This document shows positions 1-5,908 of a stretch of 5,982 nucleotides of DNA, one piece after another. Positions within the stretch are counted from its first letter, which is position 1. The number at the start of each line of letters is the position of its first letter. The position numbers were made by a program, and so were the translations under genes. The DNA lies in contig RGAX01000172.1 of NCBI GenBank assembly GCA_009919985.1, forward strand, positions 1 to 5,982. Direction: 5' to 3'. The notes beneath the pieces were generated by a model. It did not search any database, was not told the DNA's origin, and was given only the letters and a program-made list of their open reading frames with translations. Source of the DNA: Opitutaceae bacterium (lineage in GTDB: Bacteria; Verrucomicrobiota; Verrucomicrobiia; Opitutales; Opitutaceae).

Positions 1-490
1 CTTCGCCGCCCATGCCGCCGGAGCCGCGTTGGCGCGAGAGATGGCTCCAGGCGCGGGTGAGGCGCGGCAGGGAATATTCCATGCGCGCGAGCGCGACTTG
101 GAGGACAGCTTCGCGGGTCTGGGCGCGGTCCGCGAAGACTTGGAGAATCACTTCTTGGCGGTCGATGACGGCAAGTTCGGAGAGTTTTTCCCAGTTGCGC
201 TGTTGGGCGGGAGTGAGGGCTTCGTCGAAGACGATGACGTGGCAGCCCTCAGCTTTGGCGAGTTCGATGAGTTCTTTGGTTTTGCCGCTGCCAAGAAGAG
301 TGGCTGGGGTAGCAGTACGCAGCTGGACGAGTTCGGTGCGCACGACCGTGAGCTTCAGATTTTCGACCAGTTCGGTGAGTTCATCGAGAAGCTCGGCACC
401 TTCGCCGGCGGCCATATCTTTGGTCTGAACGCCGACGAGAAAGGCGCGTTCGATTTTTTCAGGGCGTTTGTCTTCGAGGAAATTGGCCAT
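1..490 (-). CDS. hflX: GTPase HflX, N-terminal part (runs off left edge)
   Basis: HflX is a ribosome-associated GTPase that splits stalled or heat-damaged 70S ribosomes. The open frame begins at ATG 490 and stays open to base 2, giving 163 codons; the G domain and C-terminus lie outside the window. Recognisable HflX N-terminal features are RAFLVGVQ (about residues 16-23), the substrate-like loop TLLGSGKTKEL (about 64-74), VIVFDEALTPAQQRNWEK (about 87-104), VIDRQEVILQVFADRAQTRE (about 110-129) and the helical LPRL...HLSRQRG stretch before the glycine-rich linker SGGMGGE at the edge. An in-frame TAA lies 12 bases upstream of the ATG, so the start is well fixed (only a CTG sits between them). 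No Shine-Dalgarno-like sequence is visible. It is the last gene of the minus-strand cluster, 97 bases after the lactonase gene, so it may have its own promoter. Family assignment is near certain from the motifs. Confidence 0.95.
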   Translation of the reverse strand, partial: MANFLEDKRPEKIERAFLVGVQTKDMAAGEGAELLDELTELVENLKLTVVRTELVQLRTATPATLLGSGKTKELIELAKAEGCHVIVFDEALTPAQQRNWEKLSELAVIDRQEVILQVFADRAQTREAVLQVALARMEYSLPRLTRAWSHLSRQRGSGGMGGE

Positions 491-509
491 CAGTTGGTGT
501 TACGCTACG

Positions 510-537
510 AGATTACACAGGGCGCGCCGAGATTCAA
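510..537 (-). promoter_or_regulatory. possible sigma70-like promoter for hflX
   Basis: Reading the minus strand, TTGAAT (537-532, four of six matches to TTGACA) is followed after 16 bases by TAATCT (515-510, three of six matches to TATAAT). Transcription would start near 503, giving a short leader of about a dozen bases before ATG 490. The position is sensible because the 97-base gap is the only sizeable spacer in the minus-strand cluster. The match is weak and rests on eye inspection only. Confidence 0.28.
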
Positions 538-555
538 ATGGCCGCGGTAATACGG

Positions 556-589
556 CGCTGCGGCAGCGGCTAAATGAGCTGATCGCTCA
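556..589 (-). repeat. two small inverted repeats after the lactonase gene
   Basis: TGAGC (575-579) and GCTCA (585-589) form a 5-bp stem with a 5-base loop that includes the lactonase stop codon. CGCTG (556-560) and CAGCG (564-568) form a second 5-bp stem with a 3-base loop. Neither is followed by a T-run in the minus direction, so they do not make a convincing intrinsic terminator. They could attenuate read-through into hflX, or could be chance. Confidence 0.25.
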
Positions 590-1747
590 GGGCGCGAAAA
601 GCACGCAGACTGATTGGGCGAGGGCGCTGGTGCCGGGCTGAAGGGTGAGTTTGCCGCTGGCTGGATCAACGCGGAAGGTGCTGACGGTGTCGGAACCTTG
701 GTGGGCGCAGACGAGCCAGGCGCCGTCGGGGCTGAGGGCGAAATTGCGTGGTGTTTTGCCGCCGCAGGGGACGATTTCGATGAGGGTGAGGGCGCCGCTC
801 TTTGGCGTGATGGCGTAGACGGCGAGGCTGTCGTGGCCGCGATTGGAGCCGTAGAGGAAACGGCCGTTGGGGTGGACTCGTAGTTCAGCGGTGGTGTTGG
901 TGTCGCCGACGTAATCGAGTGGAAGCGTGGGGACGCGTTGAAAGGGAGTGACGGTGCCTGAGGCGCTTTCGTAGCGGCTGGCTGTCACGGAGCCGTCGAG
1001 TTCGTCGATGACGTAAAAGTACTGTCCGTCGGCGGAGAACTTGGCGTGGCGCGGGCCGGTGCCGGGCGTGAAGTTACTGAAGGGCGTGGCCGCAGGTTGA
1101 AGGGTTCCGTGGGTGGCATCGACCGCGTAGTGGTAGACGCGATCTTGGCCGAGGTCGCAGACGTGAACGTAGCGGTTGTCAGGAGAAAAGGTCGCGGAGT
1201 GGGCGTGGGGTTTGTCTTGGCGTTTGGCGTTGGGACCGAGTGGGCCGGTGTGTTGAATGAAGCTTTGGCGCGGGCCAAGGCGGCCATCGGCGAGCAAGGG
1301 GAAGGAACTAACTTGGCCGCCACCGTAACTGACAGCGACGAGGATTTGGCCCGTGGCATCGACGGCGGCGTGGCAAAGCGAGTCAGCGGTGATTTCGCGG
1401 TTAAGCAAAGTCAGGGCGCGGGTGCTGGGATCGATCGCGTAAGCGCGGACGGCGCCACCGGCTTTACCATCGGGGAGTTTGGTTTCTTCGATGGCGTAAA
1501 GCACGCGGCCACTGGGGTGGAGGGTGAGCCAGGAAGGGTTGGTCAATTCTGCGGCGAGGGTCGGAGTAGAGAGAGCTCCGGTTTTGGCGTCGAGTTGGGC
1601 GGAGTAGATGCCGCGGCTCATGGTGCGCGTGTAGGTGCCGAAGTAGAGATTGTGCAGGGAGGGGGTCACAGCGGACATGAGAAGAGTTGAGAATAAAAAT
1701 AGGGCGAAATGAAGAACGATAAGCGGGCGTTGGCGAGGGGTGGGCAT
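587..1747 (-). CDS. lactonase family protein (6-phosphogluconolactonase-like beta-propeller), probably exported
   Basis: This 386-residue protein belongs to the seven-bladed beta-propeller lactonase family (Pgl/YbhE type, Pfam Lactonase), whose characterised members hydrolyse 6-phosphogluconolactone in the oxidative pentose phosphate pathway. Family hallmarks are FGTYTR (36-41) with GIY soon after, NPSWLTLHPSGRVLYAIEE (70-88), the PHAHSATFSPD segment (180-190) followed by DLGQDRVYHY, GPRHAKFSADG (231-241), ELRVHPNGRFLYGSNRGHDS (288-307) and PRNFALSPDG...HQGSDTVSTF (333-358). Unlike E. coli Pgl, it begins with a basic stretch and a hydrophobic run (about residues 9-26) that looks like a signal peptide or anchor, so it may act in the periplasm on another lactone or sugar derivative. 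The ATG start lies 12 bases after the ldhA stop, implying cotranscription. An internal Met24 would remove most of the hydrophobic segment and is the alternative start. No Shine-Dalgarno is evident before the chosen ATG. Family sure, substrate unknown. Confidence 0.9.
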   Translation of the reverse strand: MPTPRQRPLIVLHFALFLFSTLLMSAVTPSLHNLYFGTYTRTMSRGIYSAQLDAKTGALSTPTLAAELTNPSWLTLHPSGRVLYAIEETKLPDGKAGGAVRAYAIDPSTRALTLLNREITADSLCHAAVDATGQILVAVSYGGGQVSSFPLLADGRLGPRQSFIQHTGPLGPNAKRQDKPHAHSATFSPDNRYVHVCDLGQDRVYHYAVDATHGTLQPAATPFSNFTPGTGPRHAKFSADGQYFYVIDELDGSVTASRYESASGTVTPFQRVPTLPLDYVGDTNTTAELRVHPNGRFLYGSNRGHDSLAVYAITPKSGALTLIEIVPCGGKTPRNFALSPDGAWLVCAHQGSDTVSTFRVDPASGKLTLQPGTSALAQSVCVLFAP

Positions 1748-1759
1748 GGGGCAGAGAGA

Positions 1760-2758
1760 TCAGATGCTCGTGCCAGAGGTGGCGGGTTCACGGCGGGCAA
1801 TACGGCGGAGATTTTCGGCGGTGACGCGGGCAATTTCTGTCAGGGCTTCGTGTGTTAGGAAAGCTTGGTGCGAGGTGATCAAGACGTTAGGGAAAGTGAG
1901 CAGCCGAGAAAGTTCATCGTCGGCGAGGACTCCACCGGAGAGGTCTTCAAAAAATACACCCGCTTCTTCCTCATAGACGTCCAAGGCTACACCCCCGATC
2001 TGGCCAGATTTGAGCGCCGCGATGAGCGCGGTGGTGTCGATCAGGCGACCCCGGCTGGTGTTTACTAAGACACTCGCGGGTTTCATCAAGGCGAGCGTCT
2101 GCGGATTGATCAAGTGATGGGTGGAAGGAGTCAGGGGGAGGTGGAGCGAGATGATGTCGCTGGTGCAGAGAAGTTCGTTTAAGGCCACGTAGGCGATTTC
2201 GTGCGTCGCCGCCCAGGTGACATCGGGCGCTGGGTCGCAAGCGAGCACCCGCATGCCAAAGCCTCGTAGGATTTGCGCTGTGAGGCGGCCGATTTGGCCC
2301 GTTCCGATGATGCCGGCGGTCTTACCGTAGAGATCAAAGCCGACGAGGCCTGCGAGGGAGAAATTAAGTTCGCGCACTCGGTTATGGGCGCGCGGAATTT
2401 TGCGGATGAGAGCTAGAAGCAGGGCGATGCTATGTTCGGCGACCGCATGGGGTGAGTAAGCGGGAACGCGGGTTACGGTGAGGCCGAGTTCGTGGGCGGC
2501 CGTGAGGTCGATCTGGTTGTAACCGGCGCAGCGTAATGCGATGTGGCGCACACCGACCGCGGCCAAGCGTTCTAGGGTGGGGCGGTCGGCTTGGTCGTTA
2601 ACGAAGATGCAGGCGGCGTCTGCGCCCTGAGCCAGTGCAGCGTTATCGGCGTTGAGTCGAAATTCGTGAAATCGACAGGTAAAGCCCGCGGCCTTGGCGG
2701 CGGGGCCCAGATAGTCGCGGTCGTAGGGCTTGGTATCGTAGACGGCGACGAGGGGCAT
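1760..2758 (-). CDS. ldhA: D-lactate dehydrogenase (2-hydroxyacid dehydrogenase, LdhA type)
   Basis: This cytoplasmic enzyme would reduce pyruvate to D-lactate with NADH, regenerating NAD+ during fermentation. The 332-residue length closely matches E. coli LdhA (329). Visible features are the N-terminal VAVYDTKPYDR, LRCAGYNQID (75-84), VPAYSPHAVAEH (98-109), the Rossmann nucleotide-binding loop GTGQIG (152-157), and the three catalytic residues of the family: Arg236 in NTSRGRLID, Glu265 in DVYEEE and His297 in SHQAFLT. The DVYEEE...FFEDLS...DD stretch is specific to the LdhA subgroup rather than glycerate or formate dehydrogenases. The frame stays open upstream to 2884, but ATG 2758 is chosen because it begins exactly where the family begins; the longer version would add 42 unrelated residues inside tdk. 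It starts 7 bases after the tdk stop, suggesting translational coupling, and is followed 12 bases later by the lactonase gene. No clear Shine-Dalgarno. Confidence 0.95.
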   Translation of the reverse strand: MPLVAVYDTKPYDRDYLGPAAKAAGFTCRFHEFRLNADNAALAQGADAACIFVNDQADRPTLERLAAVGVRHIALRCAGYNQIDLTAAHELGLTVTRVPAYSPHAVAEHSIALLLALIRKIPRAHNRVRELNFSLAGLVGFDLYGKTAGIIGTGQIGRLTAQILRGFGMRVLACDPAPDVTWAATHEIAYVALNELLCTSDIISLHLPLTPSTHHLINPQTLALMKPASVLVNTSRGRLIDTTALIAALKSGQIGGVALDVYEEEAGVFFEDLSGGVLADDELSRLLTFPNVLITSHQAFLTHEALTEIARVTAENLRRIARREPATSGTSI

Positions 2759-2765
2759 GGCTGGA

Positions 2766-3344
2766 TCAGTCCGCGAGGGCCTGCTTAAAATGGCGGCGAC
2801 ACATGGCGACGTAGCGATCGTTGCCGCCAATCTCAATCTGGGCGCCTTCGCGGACGGCTTTACCCTCGGCTCCGAGACGTACATTCATGGTGGCTTTGCG
2901 GCCACAGTGACAGATGGTTTTTAGCTCGGTGAGATCATCGGCGAGGGCGAGTAGGGCGCCGCTGCCGGGAAAGAGTTGTGCTTGGAAATCGGTGCGCAGG
3001 CCGTAGCAGAGAACGGGGATGTCCAGTGTGTCGGCTACATCGGTGAGCTGTTCAACTTGGGCTCGGGTTAGAAATTGGGCTTCGTCGACGAGGACGCAAG
3101 CGACGGGGGCAGTGGCGTGTTCGTGGCGGACGCGATTGAGGATGTTATCGGTCGGTGTGAGCACTTCGGCGGGAGATTCGAGGCCGATGCGGGAGCGGAC
3201 GCGACCGAGACCGGCGCGGGTGTCGATCGCGGGCACGAAGACGAGGGTGCGCATGCCGCGTTCTTGATAGTTATAACTTGATTGTAAAAGAACCGTGGAT
3301 TTGCCGGCGTTCATCGCCGAATAATAAAAGTAGAGCTTGGCCAT
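2766..3344 (-). CDS. tdk: thymidine kinase, class II (TK1-like)
   Basis: This salvage enzyme phosphorylates thymidine (and deoxyuridine) with ATP to give dTMP. The 192-residue sequence follows E. coli Tdk closely from the first residues (AKLYFYYSAMNAGKST). The P-loop is at residues 9-17, ending GKST. VLVDEAQF holds the catalytic base Glu88. VLCYGLRTDF (111-120) matches the conserved stretch ahead of the lasso region. The structural zinc site is complete: Cys145 and Cys147 in CHCGRK, and Cys182 and His185 in CRRH. The C-terminal tail is about a dozen residues shorter than in E. coli. The ATG start gives the canonical N-terminus. It is the first gene of a tight minus-strand run with ldhA and the lactonase gene, so its promoter should lie in 3345-3690. 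I saw no convincing promoter boxes or Shine-Dalgarno there. Assignment is very secure. Confidence 0.97.
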   Translation of the reverse strand: MAKLYFYYSAMNAGKSTVLLQSSYNYQERGMRTLVFVPAIDTRAGLGRVRSRIGLESPAEVLTPTDNILNRVRHEHATAPVACVLVDEAQFLTRAQVEQLTDVADTLDIPVLCYGLRTDFQAQLFPGSGALLALADDLTELKTICHCGRKATMNVRLGAEGKAVREGAQIEIGGNDRYVAMCRRHFKQALAD

Positions 3345-3356
3345 ACGTGGATCAAA

Positions 3357-3662
3357 TTGGTTGAGCTAGGGCTGGCTGGCCAGAACGGTTTCGGGCGGGC
3401 AGGGCACCGTGTTCAAGCGGGTGGCATGGACCATCTGGGCAACGAAGTGGACACGGTGTTGGAAGCTGCCGACAAGCGGGTTGTAGGCGTAGAAATCAAA
3501 GCTTCAATGGATGTGAATCCGTCAGATTTTAATGGCTTACGCTCTCTAGCCCTAAACGCTGGCCAGCGATTCCACCGCGGTTTTTTACTGTATACGGGCA
3601 ATGAGGTCATCCAATACGACAAGAACCTTTGGGCCGTACCAGTAGCCTCGTTGTGGCTTTAA
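3357..3662 (+). pseudogene. C-terminal remnant of a DUF4143-type AAA ATPase
   Basis: The frame encodes about 101 residues. From about base 3420 on, the translation matches the C-terminal end of DUF4143 domains found in large AAA ATPases of the COG1373 type: HLGNEVDTVLE, then VVGVEIKAS, then SDFNGLRSLA, RGFLLYTGNEVIQYD and LWAVPVASLW, ending in TAA. The Asp32...Glu46-x-Lys48 pattern is the PD-(D/E)XK-like core of that domain. Intact family members are usually near 400 residues, so the ATPase and most of the protein are missing. The first twenty or so codons look unrelated, and the only upstream start is a TTG with no ribosome-binding site. The same frame continues leftward only by overlapping tdk antisense, until TAA at 3285. 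It therefore reads as a truncated, probably untranslated leftover. Its codons are A/T-ending more often than those of tdk or ldhA. A short expressed protein cannot be excluded but is unlikely. Confidence 0.72.
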
Positions 3663-3689
3663 TGCCTGAATGTAGAGGCCTCGGCTCCG

Positions 3690-4970
3690 TTAATCCGTCG
3701 CTTCAGTTTCTGGCAGCCACCAGGCCCAAATTGCCGCTGCTGCACCGACTAGACTGACACATAATAATGAGATGCGGAAATCTCCTACGGGGACTAGTAA
3801 CCCGAAAATGATCGAAGCGGCCGCGGCCGCGATACGGCCAATATTGTAGCAAAACCCTGCTCCTGTGGTGCGAAGTAACGTCGGGAAAAGCGGTGGCAGA
3901 TACATGGTAAAGAGGCCAAAGACGCCGCCGAAAAATCCTCCGATAGGTAGCCAAAACCAAGCGAGGGCGGCAAAATCTCGCGGTATGATGAAGGCGCCAA
4001 AGATCGCGAGCGTCAGCCCTAAAAACATTCCTGAAATCGCGCGACGGTTACCAATACGAAGCGCCAGCCAGCCCGCACCGAAATTACCCAAAATCGACGC
4101 AAAATTAAACGCAAAAAATGCCGCCGACACCAATTGCGTGGTCTCTCCGGCCGGCGTGTGGGCGTCCACCAGCAGCTTACGCAGATGTTGGGTCTGCCAA
4201 AATAACATCAACCACCACGCCGACAAACCCAGCGCGCACACCGCACTGGTCTGTAAGGTGATCTTCCGCACGGAACCGCGAAATAAATCCATCGCGCCCG
4301 GTTTTGGTGAGGCGCTGGCTCCGGCGCGTTGCCAGGTTTCTGGTTCGGGCACATGCCGCCGAATCCAGAAAACGAGCAGCGCCGGCAGCACGCCCACCAG
4401 AAACACCCAGCGCTCTGAGCCTGGAGGTAACACCCAAGACAATACCCCCACTACGACCGCCCCGCACAATACCCCGATGTTGACGCCGGTCTGTAGCACG
4501 GCAGCCATCCAAGGCCGCCACGCTTTAGGCCACGTCTCCGCCAGCAGCGAAGCCCCAACCGCCCATTCACCGCCGATGCCTAGAGCTGCGATAAAACGGA
4601 AAATCATTAACTGCCACCACGTCTGCGCAAACGCGCACAGTCCGGTGCACAACGCATACGTGATGATCGTCAACGCAAGCGCGCGACTGCGACCGATCCT
4701 GTCACCTAACCGACCGAAAAACGCTCCACCCAACGCCCATCCGAGCAGAAACGCCGCTTGGATATACGCACTCTTTTCTTTGACGGCGGGATCAGCGGCG
4801 CTCGTCGCCATGAGTAATGTCATCACGAGTGGCGTCGCCACCAACGTATAAAGATGCAATTCGAGTCCGTCAAAAAGCCAACCCAGCCAAGCTGCGATCC
4901 CGGATTTCCATTGCATGGGAGTGAGCTCGCGCAGGTGCACCGCGTCGCGGGATACAGGGGTAGGGGTCAT
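3690..4970 (-). CDS. MFS transporter, metabolite:H+ symporter type
   Basis: This inner-membrane protein of 426 residues has about 12 hydrophobic helices, typical of the major facilitator superfamily. Using the ATG at 4970, features are WLGWLFDGLELHLYT in helix 1 with Asp34, the loop 2-3 signature GRLGDRIGRSR (86-96), RFIAALGIGGEW (125-136) in helix 4, AETWP (144-148) followed by the RPW cytoplasmic turn, a central loop near 205-235, and FPTLLRTTGAGFCYNIGR (362-379) in the C-terminal half. The pattern resembles the NanT/YjhB and aromatic-acid or sialate symporter group, which take up small organic acids or sugars with protons; the substrate is not readable from sequence. ATG 4970 is preferred because GGAA lies 6 bases upstream; an in-frame GTG at 4991 would add 7 residues. 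Its promoter region is shared with the divergent exported hydrolase, suggesting joint use of one nutrient. Codon choice is much less C-ending than in ldhA, hinting at a different origin. Confidence 0.9.
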   Translation of the reverse strand: MTPTPVSRDAVHLRELTPMQWKSGIAAWLGWLFDGLELHLYTLVATPLVMTLLMATSAADPAVKEKSAYIQAAFLLGWALGGAFFGRLGDRIGRSRALALTIITYALCTGLCAFAQTWWQLMIFRFIAALGIGGEWAVGASLLAETWPKAWRPWMAAVLQTGVNIGVLCGAVVVGVLSWVLPPGSERWVFLVGVLPALLVFWIRRHVPEPETWQRAGASASPKPGAMDLFRGSVRKITLQTSAVCALGLSAWWLMLFWQTQHLRKLLVDAHTPAGETTQLVSAAFFAFNFASILGNFGAGWLALRIGNRRAISGMFLGLTLAIFGAFIIPRDFAALAWFWLPIGGFFGGVFGLFTMYLPPLFPTLLRTTGAGFCYNIGRIAAAAASIIFGLLVPVGDFRISLLCVSLVGAAAAIWAWWLPETEATD

Positions 4971-5002
4971 GGGGTGTTCCGAGTGCGTCACGCGAGGTCG
5001 CC

Positions 5003-5035
5003 GCGCTCAAGCCCTAATCCCCCGAGCGCAGGCTT
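5003..5035. promoter_or_regulatory. inverted repeats in the divergent MFS/hydrolase intergenic region
   Basis: In the 97-base gap between the two divergent genes, GCGCTC (5003-5008) pairs with GAGCGC (5024-5029), a perfect 6-bp inverted repeat with a 15-base spacer. Overlapping it, AAGCC (5009-5013) pairs with GGCTT (5031-5035). The two pairings are mutually exclusive. Such symmetry between divergent starts could be a binding site for a dimeric regulator acting on both genes. The G+C richness makes chance repeats common, and no clear -35/-10 boxes were found. Confidence 0.3.
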
Positions 5036-5055
5036 GCCTCACGGATTGCGTCCGC

Positions 5056-5060
5056 AAAGG
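5056..5060 (+). promoter_or_regulatory. ribosome binding site fixing the hydrolase start
   Basis: AAAGG lies 7 bases before ATG 5068. It decides the start in favour of the codon that opens a signal peptide, rather than the upstream in-frame codon at 4915, which would overlap the divergent MFS gene. Confidence 0.6.
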
Positions 5061-5067
5061 TGCGGGC

Positions 5068-5877
5068 ATGAAGACGAAATGGTGGATCTGGCTTTTGGGG
5101 TTAATGTTTGGCTTGGTCGCTGACGCGCTCGCGGAAACGCCGGCCGTGACCTCGTCCACGTGGCGCGGCTTTAAGCGCCTGGATTTCGTCGTCGCGGGCC
5201 GCCCCGCGCTGCTCGTGGTGCCTAAAACTCCCGCCGCCGGTAAGCCGTGGATCTGGCGCACTGAGTTTTTTGAACACGAGCCGCAGGCCGATCTCGCGCT
5301 GCTCGAACGTGGCTGGCATGTGGCCTACGTGAACGCTCAGGATATGTACGGTGCGCCGCGGGCGGTGGCGATTTTCGATGGATTTTACGAGCTGGTGACG
5401 CAGCGCTACAATTTGGCGCGGCGCGTGGTGTTGGAGGGGCTGAGTCGCGGCGGGCTTTACGCATTTAACTACGCGGTAACGCACCCCGAGCGCGTGGCCG
5501 CGCTGTACCTTGATGCTCCCGTTCTTAACGTCCACAGCTGGCCTGGTCGCAACAAAGACACGCCCGGGGGCGCGAAATTATGGCGCGAGTTGCGCGAGTG
5601 CTATGGGCTCAGCGTAGAAGCTGCGCAAAATTTTAAAGATAGTCCGATCGATCACATCGATATCGTAGCCAAGGCCGGCGTGCCGATTTTACTGATTGCG
5701 GGCGATGCGGATGAAACGGTGCCGTACACCGAAAACGGCGCCATTTTAAAAAAGCGTTACGATGAACTCCACGCCGTGTGCGAGGTGATCTTGAAGCCGG
5801 GCGGCAAACACCATCCGCACAGTCTAGTCGATCCTGCGCCCATCTTGGAATTTGTGCTAAAGTACGTGCGTTTTTAA
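5068..5877 (+). CDS. exported alpha/beta hydrolase (serine esterase-like)
   Basis: This 269-residue protein has the alpha/beta hydrolase fold and probably works outside the cytoplasm. Residues 1-22 form a signal peptide: Lys2 and Lys4, a hydrophobic core WWIWLLGLMFGLV, then Ala-Leu-Ala before a likely cut at 22/23. The nucleophile elbow is GLSRGG with Ser126. The acid is probably Asp215 in GDADETVP. The catalytic His is in GGKHHPHSL (His248 or His249). WRTEFFEHEPQADLALLERG (64-82) and LDAPVLNVHSWPG (148-160) are characteristic of a hydrolase group seen in polysaccharide-degrading bacteria and often annotated as prolyl-oligopeptidase-like. An ester substrate on a glycan is plausible but not shown. 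The start is ATG 5068, backed by AAAGG and the signal peptide. It is divergent from the MFS gene, which suggests a cleave-then-import pair, and convergent with tag, whose stop lies 31 bases away. Fold and triad are well supported; the substrate is unknown. Confidence 0.9.
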   Translation: MKTKWWIWLLGLMFGLVADALAETPAVTSSTWRGFKRLDFVVAGRPALLVVPKTPAAGKPWIWRTEFFEHEPQADLALLERGWHVAYVNAQDMYGAPRAVAIFDGFYELVTQRYNLARRVVLEGLSRGGLYAFNYAVTHPERVAALYLDAPVLNVHSWPGRNKDTPGGAKLWRELRECYGLSVEAAQNFKDSPIDHIDIVAKAGVPILLIAGDADETVPYTENGAILKKRYDELHAVCEVILKPGGKHHPHSLVDPAPILEFVLKYVRF

Positions 5878-5908
5878 GTCGGCTTGTCGCAGTTATGCGC
5901 TGTGTCGA

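Noticed and set aside
1046..1690. Plus-strand frame of 214 codons antisense to the lactonase gene
   Set aside because: It is a Gly/Ala/Val-rich shadow frame expected opposite a G+C-rich gene. The minus strand carries all lactonase signatures.
2759..2884. Upstream 42-codon extension of ldhA
   Set aside because: It lies wholly within the 3' end of tdk and adds residues absent from the LdhA family. ATG 2758 gives the canonical N-terminus.
3557..3568. 12-base perfect palindrome CGCTGGCCAGCG
   Set aside because: It is inside the DUF4143 remnant and encodes part of its recognisable sequence (Ala-Gly-Gln). There is no second copy or other sign of a binding or recombination site.
3817..3830. 14-base perfect palindrome of GCGGCC repeats
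   Set aside because: It falls within the Ala-rich helix codons of the MFS gene and is explained by repeated Ala codons.
3865..4851. Long plus-strand frame of 328 codons antisense to the MFS gene
   Set aside because: Its translation is low-complexity and rich in Pro, Ser, Asn and Lys with no family resemblance. The opposite strand encodes a clear 12-helix transporter with MFS motifs.
4915..5067. Upstream extension of the hydrolase to 4915
   Set aside because: It would overlap the start of the divergent MFS gene and bury the signal peptide internally. AAAGG supports ATG 5068.
5878..5908. Possible bidirectional terminator between the hydrolase and tag
   Set aside because: Only a 4-bp CGCA/TGCG stem is visible and there is no T-run on either strand, so an intrinsic terminator cannot be supported.
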